Counted from the first letter of the stretch, positions 51,668-62,626 are shown. The stretch is 64,000 bases of DNA from Meira nashicola (GCA_001600355.1 BCJU01000001.1:4650013-4714012); one strand, 5' to 3'. Numbers and translations are program-made. Notes: generated from the letters alone by a model not told the origin.

Positions 51668-53626
51668 CTAGTTTATTGTGTGATTAGAGAAGACGTCAGT
51701 AATGATGATGGTTAAGTATTGCTTTTCGTAACTCACAATGAGGAAAAGAAGCATGTCCATCAACACATGCACGCTCGTCCAAGCTACTCCACTGACCAAC
51801 TCTGGATAATTTCGCATTTGATCTAAGCCAAGGTTGGTCACATCTACATCCAAAGCATATAGACAAATCTGTAGAGGATAAAAGCTAGTCAGCAGATACT
51901 CACAGACTGAAACCGATATCTCACTCACCTGCCTAGCCACAAATGAAGAAGCCAATTCACTGGCCCAAATAGCCAATGAGCCCAACATTGTTAGCTGGTA
52001 ATTGTACGGATCACGTTTATCTGCGAAAGCAAAGAAAGGATACATGTTCTGATTTGGTCCAAAATGTAGAATCGAGAGCCATCCAAGGAAAGCAAGCATA
52101 CTTGTATTTTGTGCTAAATTGCGCAAATAAAATGAAGTGCCTACACTTTCCACATATTCTTCCCATGATTTTGGATCAGGCGTAAAGTATGAGATCAATT
52201 TGTGACACCACGTTGTCATACTGAACGGATAATAGATGCAAACCCAAAAAGAACTCAACAATTGAATCAAAGCAAATTGATCAAAACTGTTCAATCTTGC
52301 AAAAAGGTTTCGATAGAAGATGAAATAAACCAAGAAGTAATAATACTTCATCACAAAGATGAGAGCACGACTTCTGACCTTCTCTTCCAATATCCAGAGG
52401 CATAATAACAAGAGGATATTAACATTTATTGTCCAAAACGTAACGTATGCGGTCATATCGAGTCCTGTATGTGGAAGCGTGGACAAGAAAACACTTGCAT
52501 ATCCTTGACCTGCCAATAGGGCGACTAGAGCGATTCCAATGACTGCCATGAACCATAAGAACCGAATATAGGATGCCGGTATCCGACGTCGTAATTCATG
52601 CTCCAAGAACGTCTTTTGTGCTTCCGTCAAACTGTGCCTATATGTCTGCCTACCACTTCTTCTTAGCCCAGTAAAGCATACAAGGGCGGGCATTGCCATT
52701 GTTGAAAAAGCCAATCCGACCCATGGCGTCTTGCGTTGCCATTGTATACGATGACCTTCCGGGTCATCTTGGTCATCTGGAAGCCACCATGTACCACCTA
52801 AGGAAGGCAGTGTGTCTAGTTTAAATCTATGCATCATAAAACCGGCGGTGATTGATAGAATCCAGAAAAATACGTAAGACTTGCGAGCACCCAACGCTCT
52901 AGGCCACCAATTCAGACGATATAACGAAAACAATTGTGTGATATAAATTAGACCCACTGCACAATATATTCCATAATACCAAAATAGAAAGAACCAAAAT
53001 TGTGCATCGAACCGGGCCGGAGAGGGGTTCTCAACGAGCGGCTCTCCGTCATCGTCATGATCTGTTTGATCAGGAAATGGCATCGAGCACCATATCCAAA
53101 CAACCAATGTTGGCAATATTGCAAGTACTGTCCATCTCTGCATCCAACTTTCCATCCATCCTTCGACTGTGTGCTTTTCAGGTCGAAAGATATCTTTCCA
53201 TCTCGGTCTAGGTTCTGTAGACGTGGAAGTTGAGCCATTCCTAGGGTATCCTTGTGACAAGAGCGCGTCCGTTTCGCCGCTTTCAATCATTGGTAGTGTT
53301 GTATTCGTTCTGCGTTTCTGTATCAGAGAGCTTCCATTGCCATGGTTTGGCCTAGCGTGAGAGTGTGTCTTGGCGATTGGTCGATTGAGTACTTCACGTT
53401 TTAAGCTTGACAGTGTCCTCGTTCGATGTGTACTGGAAGATTTGGAAGCACTGGATTTTTGAAAGTGGGTCTGTACAGCGGTATGTAGCATCTTTCCTTT
53501 ACCTTTGTCTATTCCTGTTTTCCCGTTCCTGTTATTTCGATTCGGTATAGAAGAGGAGCTTGCATTCTGAGAAGGTGTATGATCATCGCCCCACTTGTCC
53601 CGACCTGATGACATTGGCGAGAACAT
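51668..53626 (-). CDS. Unidentified multi-pass membrane protein
   Basis: Exons 53626-51929 and 51868-51668 give 632 residues; the 60-base intron (GTGAGT...CAG) is in frame and stop-free, so unspliced RNA would read through as 652 residues. The N-terminal ~165 residues are Ser/Arg/Lys-rich and cytosolic-looking. About ten hydrophobic segments follow (clear ones: LAILPTLVVWIWCSMPF, FWFFLFWYYGIYCAVGLIYI, YVFFWILSITAGFMM, FLWFMAVIGIALVALLAG, NVNILLLLCLWIL). I do not recognise the family. The layout suggests a fungal-specific transporter or organelle membrane protein, but no function is assigned. Confidence 0.7.
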   Translation of the reverse strand: MFSPMSSGRDKWGDDHTPSQNASSSSIPNRNNRNGKTGIDKGKGKMLHTAVQTHFQKSSASKSSSTHRTRTLSSLKREVLNRPIAKTHSHARPNHGNGSSLIQKRRTNTTLPMIESGETDALLSQGYPRNGSTSTSTEPRPRWKDIFRPEKHTVEGWMESWMQRWTVLAILPTLVVWIWCSMPFPDQTDHDDDGEPLVENPSPARFDAQFWFFLFWYYGIYCAVGLIYITQLFSLYRLNWWPRALGARKSYVFFWILSITAGFMMHRFKLDTLPSLGGTWWLPDDQDDPEGHRIQWQRKTPWVGLAFSTMAMPALVCFTGLRRSGRQTYRHSLTEAQKTFLEHELRRRIPASYIRFLWFMAVIGIALVALLAGQGYASVFLSTLPHTGLDMTAYVTFWTINVNILLLLCLWILEEKVRSRALIFVMKYYYFLVYFIFYRNLFARLNSFDQFALIQLLSSFWVCIYYPFSMTTWCHKLISYFTPDPKSWEEYVESVGTSFYLRNLAQNTSMLAFLGWLSILHFGPNQNMYPFFAFADKRDPYNYQLTMLGSLAIWASELASSFVARQVSEISVSVCEYLLTSFYPLQICLYALDVDVTNLGLDQMRNYPELVSGVAWTSVHVLMDMLLFLIVSYEKQYLTIIITDVFSNHTIN

Positions 53627-54083
53627 TTTGATTAAAAAGGCAGGTTTTTTGGTATGCGAAAAGGTATCGATATTAGGTTGTCTATAGTTTATCTGCCGTC
53701 ATTGTTGTCATGTGAGTGTCGTTATGATCGATTCGGATGAGAGTTGATGCCTATTTAGCATAGACTTGCTGAAAAAAGATGTGAGGTAAAAGATGGAAAT
53801 TGCAAGAGCTGTCTTTCAAAAAGATAGCTGTGTGCACGTTGCTCCCCTATCGTACTGCACGATATGAGCTTAAAGTTATAAAGCTGCATCCCACTGCAAC
53901 TTTTTAAAAGCACATCGCGTTAATATTTCAAGCGGAGAAAGTGCTGCACCGGGGAGGCAACAATTGACGCGTTAAAATTAGACGTCCAGAATATCACATT
54001 CTGCTTAAACGAACGCTTGGGCCTTTTTGTAGGTTTGAATTTTAGAAGCAGACAAATATCTTCCTAACCTTCATCCTAAAACG
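53627..54083. other. Divergent promoter region, membrane protein / ARP8
   Basis: This 457-base region separates two divergent start codons. It contains AATTGACGCGTTAA at 53962-53975, listed separately. No gene was seen. Confidence 0.5.
53962..53975. promoter_or_regulatory. MCB-containing 14-mer shared with the CDC6 promoter
   Basis: AATTGACGCGTTAA occurs here and again at 17135-17148 upstream of CDC6. It contains ACGCGT, the MBF recognition hexamer. Shared cell-cycle control of these genes is inference. Confidence 0.4.
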
Positions 54084-56432
54084 ATGCCTTTGCAGCCTAG
54101 AGCGGCGCCTACATACATGCCAGCAGCAGCACCGGTTGAAGGTTCAAGGGAGCTTCCCTTAAGCTTCACATCATTTTTTGCACCTCCACCAATCAATGCA
54201 AAAAATGTTGCATCACAATATGCACGGACAGATCAACAAAGTTGGATGGCAAGGAATGGGGCGACAGAATCGATCATGAATGGATCGGCGGCGGCATTGG
54301 CGATGAAGAAGAATAAAAAGCGAAAGAGAGTAGCAAGAGAGGATCAGGCAGAGGATGGCGCATTAGATGCTGAAGCAATGGTGGAAAGTGATGTAGACGA
54401 TGAAGAGGAAGACGGAGAAGAGGAAGCGGAGGCATCATCTTCCTCTAATACAATTGTTATATATCCCGGATCTCACTATCTTCGAATAGGGTTGTCTTCC
54501 GATTTGGCGCCCATAGAAGTACCACATGTACTGGCGAGAAGGGATGGACTCAAACCATCACAAGAAGGAAAAGGCACAGAGGGACAGGAAGATGCAACAG
54601 ATGATTCAGGCAAAAATTCTGATCTTTCACAAGGAACAGATTCTTTACGTGCTGACTTGAAATCAATCTTGCGCAATATGAAGCTAAGACCTGTCGCAAA
54701 TGGACGTCAACAGACAGCCAATTATAATGCTAGCGTTAAATCGGAAAAGCTAGCAGAACATCAAGACGTCTTTGCTGTAGATTGGACACAATCCAAGAGC
54801 GTCAAAGAGAATGTGATTCTCGGCGAAAAGGCTGAAAGACTTGACTGTTTTTCTTCTGATAAAGAACAAGAAGGTGAAAAGATTTGGAAACTTTTCTATC
54901 CATTCAAGGGTGGGCATTTCAATTATGAAGAGTATGCAAACCATTACGGAACATATGCTTGTCATGCTGCATTGGTGAATGATGTGATAACGGTATGGTC
55001 ACATGCTATCTCAGCGCCGAAAGATGTTGAAAAAGAGACAGCAAGTCAAGTCATTGATCAAGGTTTAGGTATACCTTCAAGTGATTGGCAATTTTACAAG
55101 GTTGTTCTTGTTCTCCCTGATCTATTCCTACCAGCAGAAGTGGAAAGTTTGGTCAATATGCTTATTCAAGATATGGGTTTTGCAGCTGTTTTGGTTCAAC
55201 AAGAAAGTGTATGTGCAACATTTGGTGCTGGTTTGAGTTCTGGCTGTGTTATACACGTGGGAAGCGAACAAACTCAGATTTGCTGCGTGGATGAAGGACT
55301 TGTGCTCTCAGATTCTCGCATCATGCTTGATTATGGAGGCGATCATATCAGCGCATACTTTATGCATCTTTTACAACGCGCAAATTTCCCTTACCAAGAG
55401 TGCGATTTAAGCAAGCGTCTAGCAGATAGATGGTTAGCAGATGAATTGAAGGAGCGACTGTCAACCATGGATCCCACGCAACTAGGATTGGTCATCAATG
55501 ACTTTCACGTTCGTTTGCCGGATAAACAAACTCAGAAGTTTTCACTTCGTACGTATGACGAGATCATTGTCGGACCGATGTGTTTATTCAACCCTCGGGT
55601 AATCACATTCCCGACATCAAGAAGAAAGTTATTACCCACTTCTTCGACCACTCTTGTTTCTGATGATGAAAGTGGAGAGACAGAATTAGGGTCTTTACCC
55701 ACCACAGTAGCGATGACAAATTGTGTTCGTCACCTTTTGCCTGCACCTCCTCCAGCACCGATCGCTGCACCAACTATTGAGGGATCAAAACAAAGCACGC
55801 CTGTTCCTCCTGCGAACCCAAAATCAGAAGAGTTGAGCAAGGCAACAGAAAATCAAGATGGTGAAGCATCTGCTGTTCCATCCACAAGAACCTCTCCAAC
55901 GCCTGCCGCAACAATCGGAGCAAGTGAAGCAAAGTCTGCAAAACAGATCACAAACGGATCAAACGGAAATACAACAGATGCAATGGACGTGGACAAACCT
56001 GAGAAGCCGACAATTGATATTCCCTATGAATCGAGTAAGGTTGCCTTGGATTGGGCAGTATGGAATTCGATTTTGGCAAGTGTTACGTCCTCCACGACGC
56101 AAGTTGCGATTGATGAAAGAATGAAACGTATGGTCACGAATATGTTTTGCGTCGGAGGAACTGCTTTGATGCCTGGATTGGGAATGGCAATCGAAGCAAG
56201 AATTCAAAATTACATTTCACAATGGTTCACTCAACAAAATAAAGATTCCAGTACGATTCCAAACGTGAGCGTCGTTCCGCCTCCTCGTGATATGGATCCA
56301 AGGATTGTCACTTGGAAAGGAACGGCAGTCTTGGCCCGTTTAGACAGTACACAAGATATGTGGGTCATGCGAAACGAATGGAGGATGTTTGGTATGCGTG
56401 CTTTGCGGGAGAAGGCGTACTTTATGAGTTGA
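54084..56432 (+). CDS. ARP8: Actin-related protein 8 (INO80 complex)
   Basis: This single-exon gene encodes 782 residues. The actin fold begins at about residue 120 with NTIVIYPGSHYLRIGLSSDL, the Arp8 form of the actin phosphate-1 loop. Later blocks are VVLVLPDLFLPAEVESL, ILDYGGDHIS-like MLDYGGDHISAYFMHLLQRA, and a C-terminal MFCVGGTALMPGLGMAIEAR. An acidic and Lys-rich N-terminal tail (about 1-115) precedes the fold, and a Pro/Ser/Thr-rich insertion lies at about 545-640. Arp8 is a nuclear subunit of the INO80 nucleosome remodeller and helps bind linker DNA. Confidence 0.88.
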   Translation: MPLQPRAAPTYMPAAAPVEGSRELPLSFTSFFAPPPINAKNVASQYARTDQQSWMARNGATESIMNGSAAALAMKKNKKRKRVAREDQAEDGALDAEAMVESDVDDEEEDGEEEAEASSSSNTIVIYPGSHYLRIGLSSDLAPIEVPHVLARRDGLKPSQEGKGTEGQEDATDDSGKNSDLSQGTDSLRADLKSILRNMKLRPVANGRQQTANYNASVKSEKLAEHQDVFAVDWTQSKSVKENVILGEKAERLDCFSSDKEQEGEKIWKLFYPFKGGHFNYEEYANHYGTYACHAALVNDVITVWSHAISAPKDVEKETASQVIDQGLGIPSSDWQFYKVVLVLPDLFLPAEVESLVNMLIQDMGFAAVLVQQESVCATFGAGLSSGCVIHVGSEQTQICCVDEGLVLSDSRIMLDYGGDHISAYFMHLLQRANFPYQECDLSKRLADRWLADELKERLSTMDPTQLGLVINDFHVRLPDKQTQKFSLRTYDEIIVGPMCLFNPRVITFPTSRRKLLPTSSTTLVSDDESGETELGSLPTTVAMTNCVRHLLPAPPPAPIAAPTIEGSKQSTPVPPANPKSEELSKATENQDGEASAVPSTRTSPTPAATIGASEAKSAKQITNGSNGNTTDAMDVDKPEKPTIDIPYESSKVALDWAVWNSILASVTSSTTQVAIDERMKRMVTNMFCVGGTALMPGLGMAIEARIQNYISQWFTQQNKDSSTIPNVSVVPPPRDMDPRIVTWKGTAVLARLDSTQDMWVMRNEWRMFGMRALREKAYFMS

Positions 56433-58100
56433 TGATGATCAACGTGTAACTTGTATTATAATCTTTAACCTCAGAAATGTTGATATCAGATGCTAAGCTC
56501 TGAAATACTCAAACTCTGACTTTGAGTGCATGTTTGCAGAATCTTCTCAAACGAACTTGTGTTGAGGGTGCAAGAGTTTAGATAAGGCAATCCTTTTCGT
56601 CAAATATGCTGATTCTGAAAGTGCGTCTAAATGAAAGGTGGAAAGACTGAGTGTTTCTTTCATTGCAACCATATCATCAAAGTCATTCGCTCCATCGATG
56701 TGTATTGAATTATGTGTTTCCACTGTAAAGATAGGATTTCCATTGCGCGGCGAATGTATCGCTCTCCTTAATTGTCAAGATAGTGAAAAATGCATTAAAA
56801 GCCTACAGAAATGTTTATTGTCATACTGTACCGTTTAATCCAGTGTTACAGTAAGAGTTTGTATCTGCACTCTTGTAAATATTGCCTTGAATGATCAAAG
56901 CGGAAAGATACGATGCAACTTGACAAAGCAAATAAAAGAACCCGTCTTTCTTTCCGACTCGGCTAAATAAAAGAAATATATCAAAGACCGTTAATTGCAA
57001 TTCTTACATCGTATAATGCAGAATAATATCCTGCATTTCTTCGCCTTACATGTATAATTGAACGGGTCGAGATATGACGTTTTGATCTATGCAACCTGTC
57101 AAATCCACTCTATCTTTGTAAATCGTATCACACATCTGTTTTCCCATAATTCATGTCTCTCCCGTTGTAAGCCAGGTAGAATCTATTTGACCCTGTCCGG
57201 AGATATTTGGCATTAATACAAAGTCAATTTTTTGTAGTCCGAAAAAATGAAAATGCATTTAATTACATAGGTCTCTTGTGCAATTCACGGGGAGAAAAAA
57301 ATAGCAGACGTCGGACTTGCGCGCTCATTTGCAGCTAAGCGCGCATATTACTGTTGTTCTTATTTCTCTACGCGTTTCACTTTGCGCCCTTTACCTGTGT
57401 ATGTAAACTACATAAGTCTACTTTTATGGAGATCTTCGCATCAAGCCACTCAACAATTCTTTTTTAATTTTCTCGTTAACAAAAAAGAAAGGCAGGAACG
57501 CAGGTTAATTGACTTTCACTGATTGCTTGTTTCATACATACGTTAATATGTTGTAAAGAGTAGTTTTCCGACCGCGCGGTGATGCGTTCTAGCATGTCCA
57601 TAGATGTATGGATTCATATAAACGAACAAAATAAGTTTTATTACACATATCAAGATGAACTTCTTGAACTTTTACCATCATCAATTCTCTTTTTTTGTTT
57701 TCAAAATGATATCTCGGGGTAAAAGAATGGTACGCGTTTAAAATCGAAAAAGGACAACCCCGTACCACTTGCACATTCTCCAGACTGTAACAATTGCGAT
57801 TCGAATCTGCTATCAATAAACTACGCTAACAGGTGTCGCAGCGCTACGCAGCGCCCCTCAGCTACTTCTATTTACTACTTACTGTACGCATACGATTTGT
57901 GTATTGCAAAGTCTTTTGTTTCCCTACGGACTCTTTAAAGACAGAGCAGAGGTGGGAGGAAGGAGGAGGATAGGACTTTGGCCGCATTGAGCCAGCCAAA
58001 GTGGAATAGCGGAATTGCACTTTTGATTGTTCCGCATTAATGCAAGGCTGCATAGAGAAAATAATTAAAAAAACGCGTGTCAGTAGCGTCTCAGCAGAAG
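56433..58100. other. Large intergenic region upstream of the C2H2/Zn2Cys6 factor
   Basis: This 1668-base region has no convincing gene. It contains several ACGCGT hexamers (for example 57370, 57733 and 58073), a GC-rich repeat of CAGCGC-type words at about 57838-57858, and A/T-rich stretches. Long upstream regions are common for fungal regulators. Confidence 0.5.
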
Positions 58101-61100
58101 ATGGCTGAATTCGAACAAAATCGCAGCAGTAGTGTAACGGGTGAAGTTGGTATGGACGAAGCTGTAATTCAAGAAGGAAATACGCAACCGATCATTGTTA
58201 CCACGCCTGTTGGACAGAGTCCATTTCATGAATCCATCTCTCAGCAACCACCAATTCAACAACATCCATCTCCCTATGCATCCTTACAGCCATCCGATGC
58301 TACGATAGGCTTAGGAGTACTAACAAGTGCGAATAATAGTCCAGCATTATCTTCATCTTCACCTCTTTCGTATACGCCGTCAAATTCTGGAATTCAAATC
58401 GGATTTGGTGATCACACGACAAATCAGACAAGACGTACTTCAACCACCTCTACATCTTCATCTTCTTCCGCAGCAGCGGCAACATCATCACTTGAACCAA
58501 CAGGATTCGATCTTTCACAACAAAATTCCCCTTCGCTCACAGCAGGATTTGTAACACGCAATTCTGCAAACGAATCTGCTACTGTTTGGCACGGCAACGA
58601 AGGAGAAGAGCCACAACATTATTCTCAATTAGTCGCACCACAAGGTGGACATCCGCTTACCTTCCAAGCCCATCCACCCTTTCGCAGATCAGTAGCCAGT
58701 GGTCAATTTATCGTTAATCGAACTCAGCACCATCCACAATTTCAAGCTGGAGCACAAACACAAAATCTTGCTTTTATTCAACAAAATCCTTCCGAACAGC
58801 TAACACCTCGATTCGGTTCTGCATTTACTCGTGCTAGTACAGGTCAGATACCACATACAGGCGTTCCTCTTCCGTATTCTGGTATACCCATTCCACCAAA
58901 TCAACCATTAAGCTCACATAGCTCTTGGTTGCAAAGTGATCCCACCCGATTGTATCAATCCGTTCCAGGTCCTTCTGTGCCTCCTTCTTCTCAATTTGGA
59001 TCATATCATCATTCACCTTTTCACCCTCCAGCTCCATCATTCATGAGCGGAAACGATCAATCTGCGCATATGTTGCAAAGAGGTGCAAGTGCAGCCACGA
59101 CGAGTGGATATCAATGTCCAAATTGCGGAAAAACGTTTGCCAGGGATGATTTACTCCGAAGACATCTAGCAAGAGAAGCAAGAGCGGCTGCTCAACCTTC
59201 TTTGGATAGACAAAAGAGTTGCTTCGAATGTGCACGTAGTAAAGCAAGATGTGATTTAGAAGTACCATCGTGTGGAAGATGTAGAACGCGTGGAAAGACG
59301 TGCGTTTATGGTGCTAGAAGTGGAAATCCAAATGTTCGCAAAAATGTTCGTTCAAGTTCGCAAGAATACGTCGGTGGGGGAATAGCGGGAGCAGGTCCAT
59401 CACAATGGCCAGGACCTTTACCGGCAGACGCACCACAATGGCCTTCTGCTGGGATCACGGTACCGTCTAATGCACCTCATTATCCATTTCCCAAGAATGA
59501 AGGATCAGAAGATTATGAAAGTGATGATAGTCGAAATTGGTCAGATTCTTATCAACAACAATTTAGAGGCGATAGAACTTTATCTTCATCATCAAGTAAT
59601 ACGAATGATTCGTTCGATTATGGAAACAACAATGCAGATCAACAAGCTGGTTATGCTATAAATTATGCCGATCAAGCACCTTATCTAATAGGACCTACAA
59701 CCAGTATGGGACTCTCTACTGCCGCGACTGGTAGATTAGCAGCCGGTGGGATAGATACATCTGTACCTCGTATTAGGACCGAAGATGACGAGCAAACTCC
59801 AATAAGTCAAGCAATGAATGCGGTAATGGGACCGCCACAAATCACCCCTATGCGTGGACAAACTTCGAATAATTGGCCAGGAGCGATACCCACCAGACCA
59901 GAAGTGCCGCGCCTTTTGACAGGCGCCCGAATGCCAAGACCTGCTGAAGCTGGACAAGCAAGTGCTAGACCTTTGTTTAGCGCTCAATTGGATTTATCCG
60001 GATGGCTTGAAGAACCTGTAATTCCTTCACCTCTTTATCGAATGGGACCAAGTCTTTCTGCTTTAGGATCAAATGCTCAATCTTTTACTTTACCCACACC
60101 CACTCTTGCTTCTCAGGCTGGTAATCAGTTGCTATCAACGATTGAAACTGCACAATCGAACACTGGACAATCACAAAGTGCCGATACGGTAATGGGAGCA
60201 AATAGTACAAACACATCTGGACAAACACCATCATCTGCTTCTGAACATGCTCAAGTTGCAGCAAGAAATTGGTGGGCAGCTGGACCGAGTGAACGTACTT
60301 CGATCGATTCACAAGAAGTTGCTCAAGCTTGTGCAGGACATTTTACCTTGTACCCTGCTTTAATGGTTTTACCTGATGCTACATCTCCTGTTCCTCCATT
60401 ATTTCATCGACCTTGGCTTGCAAATACTCGATTACAAACTCCTGCTTCATTAGCACAAGTACGTGTTGCATTAGCAGCTTATCACGTTCGATTACCTGCA
60501 AGTGAAGGTATGATTTGGGAAATGATTAAAGCACAAGCTAAAGCAATCGTTGCTTCTTATGATTCTTTAGTTCAATCGAGCGATATGGAAGTATTTTCTA
60601 GCACTGCTGCTCTTTGGTTTTTGGTCATTCTTTTGTTGATGTCAAGTGATCCTGCAACTGGACAATGTGTTGATGAAAGTTTAACGGATTCATGTTTAGT
60701 AGGATTATCTCATTTATCGTATTTATTACAAAAGCGTGTTCAAGCATTGGAACAAATTCATATCGAACAAAGACAAACGAATGGAGCTGTTTCACCTTCT
60801 TTTATCGATTGGGGATTTTTGGAAACGATGAGAAGGACATTATTTGCTTGTTATGCTTTATTCGTTTTACAAAGATTTAGAGCAACATCTCCTGAACTTC
60901 AATCACGTCTTGCAGGAGTTGAATTAGTAATGGATATCAAATTACCCGCAACTGCATCTGAATTTGAAGCTGGAAATGAATTAGAATGGAGAGCAGCACA
61001 ACACGTAAAGATTACCGATGATCAAGGAATCGCTTTAGGTGGTGCATTAACGTTGAGAGAATTATTAACAGCACGATCAGCAGCGCAAGAACAACAAAAG

Positions 61101-61316
61101 CAAAGGCAAGCAACAAAAGTGGTTGATCCTTCAAATAATAATACGAATTCCAACAATAACGAAAGATCTTCTACTGTTCCTTCTGATGAAGAAACAAAAT
61201 CTCCCATTACTGAAGAACGTAGAAAACAAATGTTGGCTTATTTTGATCGTCATGACGATTTTACAAATGTTTGTTTAACCGTCACTTTTGCACTTGATGC
61301 ACGCATTTTACCATAG
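58101..61316 (+). CDS. Zn2Cys6 transcription factor with adjacent degenerate C2H2 finger
   Basis: This intronless gene encodes 1071 residues. The open frame extends upstream only to GTG 58077, so ATG 58101 (MAEFEQNRSS) is the start. The first 330 residues are Ser/Gln/Pro-rich. At about 337-362, CPNCGKTFARDDLLRRHLAR is a C2H2 finger, but the residue where the second His is expected is Glu (HLAREA). At about 374-401 a complete Zn2Cys6 cluster follows (CFECARSKARC, then CGRCRTRGKTC). A fungal-specific transcription factor region lies at about 730-960 with an ETMRRTLFACYALFVLQRF motif. This finger combination occurs in other fungal regulators. Targets are unknown. Confidence 0.82.
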   Translation: MAEFEQNRSSSVTGEVGMDEAVIQEGNTQPIIVTTPVGQSPFHESISQQPPIQQHPSPYASLQPSDATIGLGVLTSANNSPALSSSSPLSYTPSNSGIQIGFGDHTTNQTRRTSTTSTSSSSSAAAATSSLEPTGFDLSQQNSPSLTAGFVTRNSANESATVWHGNEGEEPQHYSQLVAPQGGHPLTFQAHPPFRRSVASGQFIVNRTQHHPQFQAGAQTQNLAFIQQNPSEQLTPRFGSAFTRASTGQIPHTGVPLPYSGIPIPPNQPLSSHSSWLQSDPTRLYQSVPGPSVPPSSQFGSYHHSPFHPPAPSFMSGNDQSAHMLQRGASAATTSGYQCPNCGKTFARDDLLRRHLAREARAAAQPSLDRQKSCFECARSKARCDLEVPSCGRCRTRGKTCVYGARSGNPNVRKNVRSSSQEYVGGGIAGAGPSQWPGPLPADAPQWPSAGITVPSNAPHYPFPKNEGSEDYESDDSRNWSDSYQQQFRGDRTLSSSSSNTNDSFDYGNNNADQQAGYAINYADQAPYLIGPTTSMGLSTAATGRLAAGGIDTSVPRIRTEDDEQTPISQAMNAVMGPPQITPMRGQTSNNWPGAIPTRPEVPRLLTGARMPRPAEAGQASARPLFSAQLDLSGWLEEPVIPSPLYRMGPSLSALGSNAQSFTLPTPTLASQAGNQLLSTIETAQSNTGQSQSADTVMGANSTNTSGQTPSSASEHAQVAARNWWAAGPSERTSIDSQEVAQACAGHFTLYPALMVLPDATSPVPPLFHRPWLANTRLQTPASLAQVRVALAAYHVRLPASEGMIWEMIKAQAKAIVASYDSLVQSSDMEVFSSTAALWFLVILLLMSSDPATGQCVDESLTDSCLVGLSHLSYLLQKRVQALEQIHIEQRQTNGAVSPSFIDWGFLETMRRTLFACYALFVLQRFRATSPELQSRLAGVELVMDIKLPATASEFEAGNELEWRAAQHVKITDDQGIALGGALTLRELLTARSAAQEQQKQRQATKVVDPSNNNTNSNNNERSSTVPSDEETKSPITEERRKQMLAYFDRHDDFTNVCLTVTFALDARILP

Positions 61317-61779
61317 AACAATTCTCCTTTCACCCCTTAAAAAAACATTATTGTACCTTGGTATTGTATGTATTATTGATGTAAACATTTTGTACATTTT
61401 AACCTGTTGTGCTTTTATCTTATTGGTATCATTGTCCGCCTAATGATGAGAAAGCAGTTATCCTTTTAGCCTGAGCCTGAGCTTGAGCCTCAAATCACGT
61501 GTAAAAGCGCTAAGTGGCACGGACGCGACTTTGCTAAACGTTTCCCCTAATGCTTGCCTAGATCTTTAGTTCAAGGCGAGATAGCCAATGTGTTTTACTT
61601 CAAGTTTACCTTCATTCGACATTATCATTTGGGATTTGGACAGGTGTGTCATAAGCATTCGAGTATCGCCACTCTAAACTCGGCAAAACACAAGTTAGAG
61701 GTAATTCAATAGCGCTCGATTGCTATCATTGGATTAACGACAAGATTGCATCCCACTCCCGCCAAACACATAATTCAGA
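61317..61779. other. Intergenic region, C2H2/Zn2Cys6 factor / V-ATPase c''
   Basis: This 463-base region contains a four-fold imperfect hexamer repeat (AGCCTG-type, 61469-61492). No gene was seen. Confidence 0.5.
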
Positions 61780-62626
61780 ATGGGTCCTCTAGTGTATGCT
61801 GGTGGAATTGTATCCACAGGAATCTCAACTGTGATTCTTTATATGCTTTTGACAGGTACCATATATTCCTTTAATCTGTTTCGATTTTTGGAAGAGACAA
61901 GTCCTTATGCATGGGCATTGCTTGGTATCGGAATGTGTATCGGATTGAGTGTAATCGGAGCAGGATGGTGAGTCTCATAACGACATTATTGCAATCATCA
62001 AAAAGTTGAAAAGCTGACAAACTAATACATTGCTACTTCATTTACAGGGGTATCTTTATCACTGGTGCATCTATATTGGGAGCTGGTGTTCGTGCACCAC
62101 GCATAACGACCAAAAATTTGATCAGTATCATCTTTTGTGAAGTCGTTGCAATTTATGGTGTGATTATGGCAATCGTTTTCTCATCAAATATTAGTGGAAA
62201 TTTGGAAGGAGGACCGGACGGATTATGGAAGCCAGATAATTACTATACGGGTAAGTAGATGGAAAGATGATTGTAGGTGCGGAATCGTGGCTAATCATTC
62301 TTACTTCTCTCTCTCCCTCCAATCCATTCAGGATTCTGTCTCTTTTGGGGAGGATTGACGGTCGGACTTTGCAATCTATGTTGCGGTGTCGCAGTCGGAA
62401 TTACAGGTGCCAACGCCGCTGTTGCTGATGCGGCAGATTCCCAATTATTCGTCAAGATTCTAGTCGTGGAAGTGTTTAGCAGTATTTTGGGATTGTTTGG
62501 ACTGATTGGTGAGTGGATGTGTGTGTTTTTCAAGGCTGATTGATTTGATTGTACTGACATATTTTATCAATTGTGCTTCTTATAGTCGGTCTTATTATGA
62601 CAGGAAGCGTTACAGAGTTCAAGTGA
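61780..62626 (+). CDS. VMA16: V-type ATPase proteolipid subunit c'' (Vma16)
   Basis: Four exons (61780-61967, 62048-62250, 62332-62508, 62586-62626) give 202 residues; introns are 77-81 bases with GTGAGT or GTAAGT donors. Five hydrophobic segments fit Vma16, which has one more than subunits c and c'. Markers are [52 protein letters not shown] (with the essential H+-carrying Glu) and [14 protein letters not shown]. The short last exon [13 protein letters not shown] completes the protein. It forms part of the Vo rotor ring that acidifies vacuole and Golgi. Confidence 0.92.

Noticed and set aside
58077..58100. GTG start giving MSVASQQK for the C2H2/Zn2Cys6 factor
   Set aside because: GTG is not a normal nuclear start in fungi; ATG 58101 is the first in-frame ATG.
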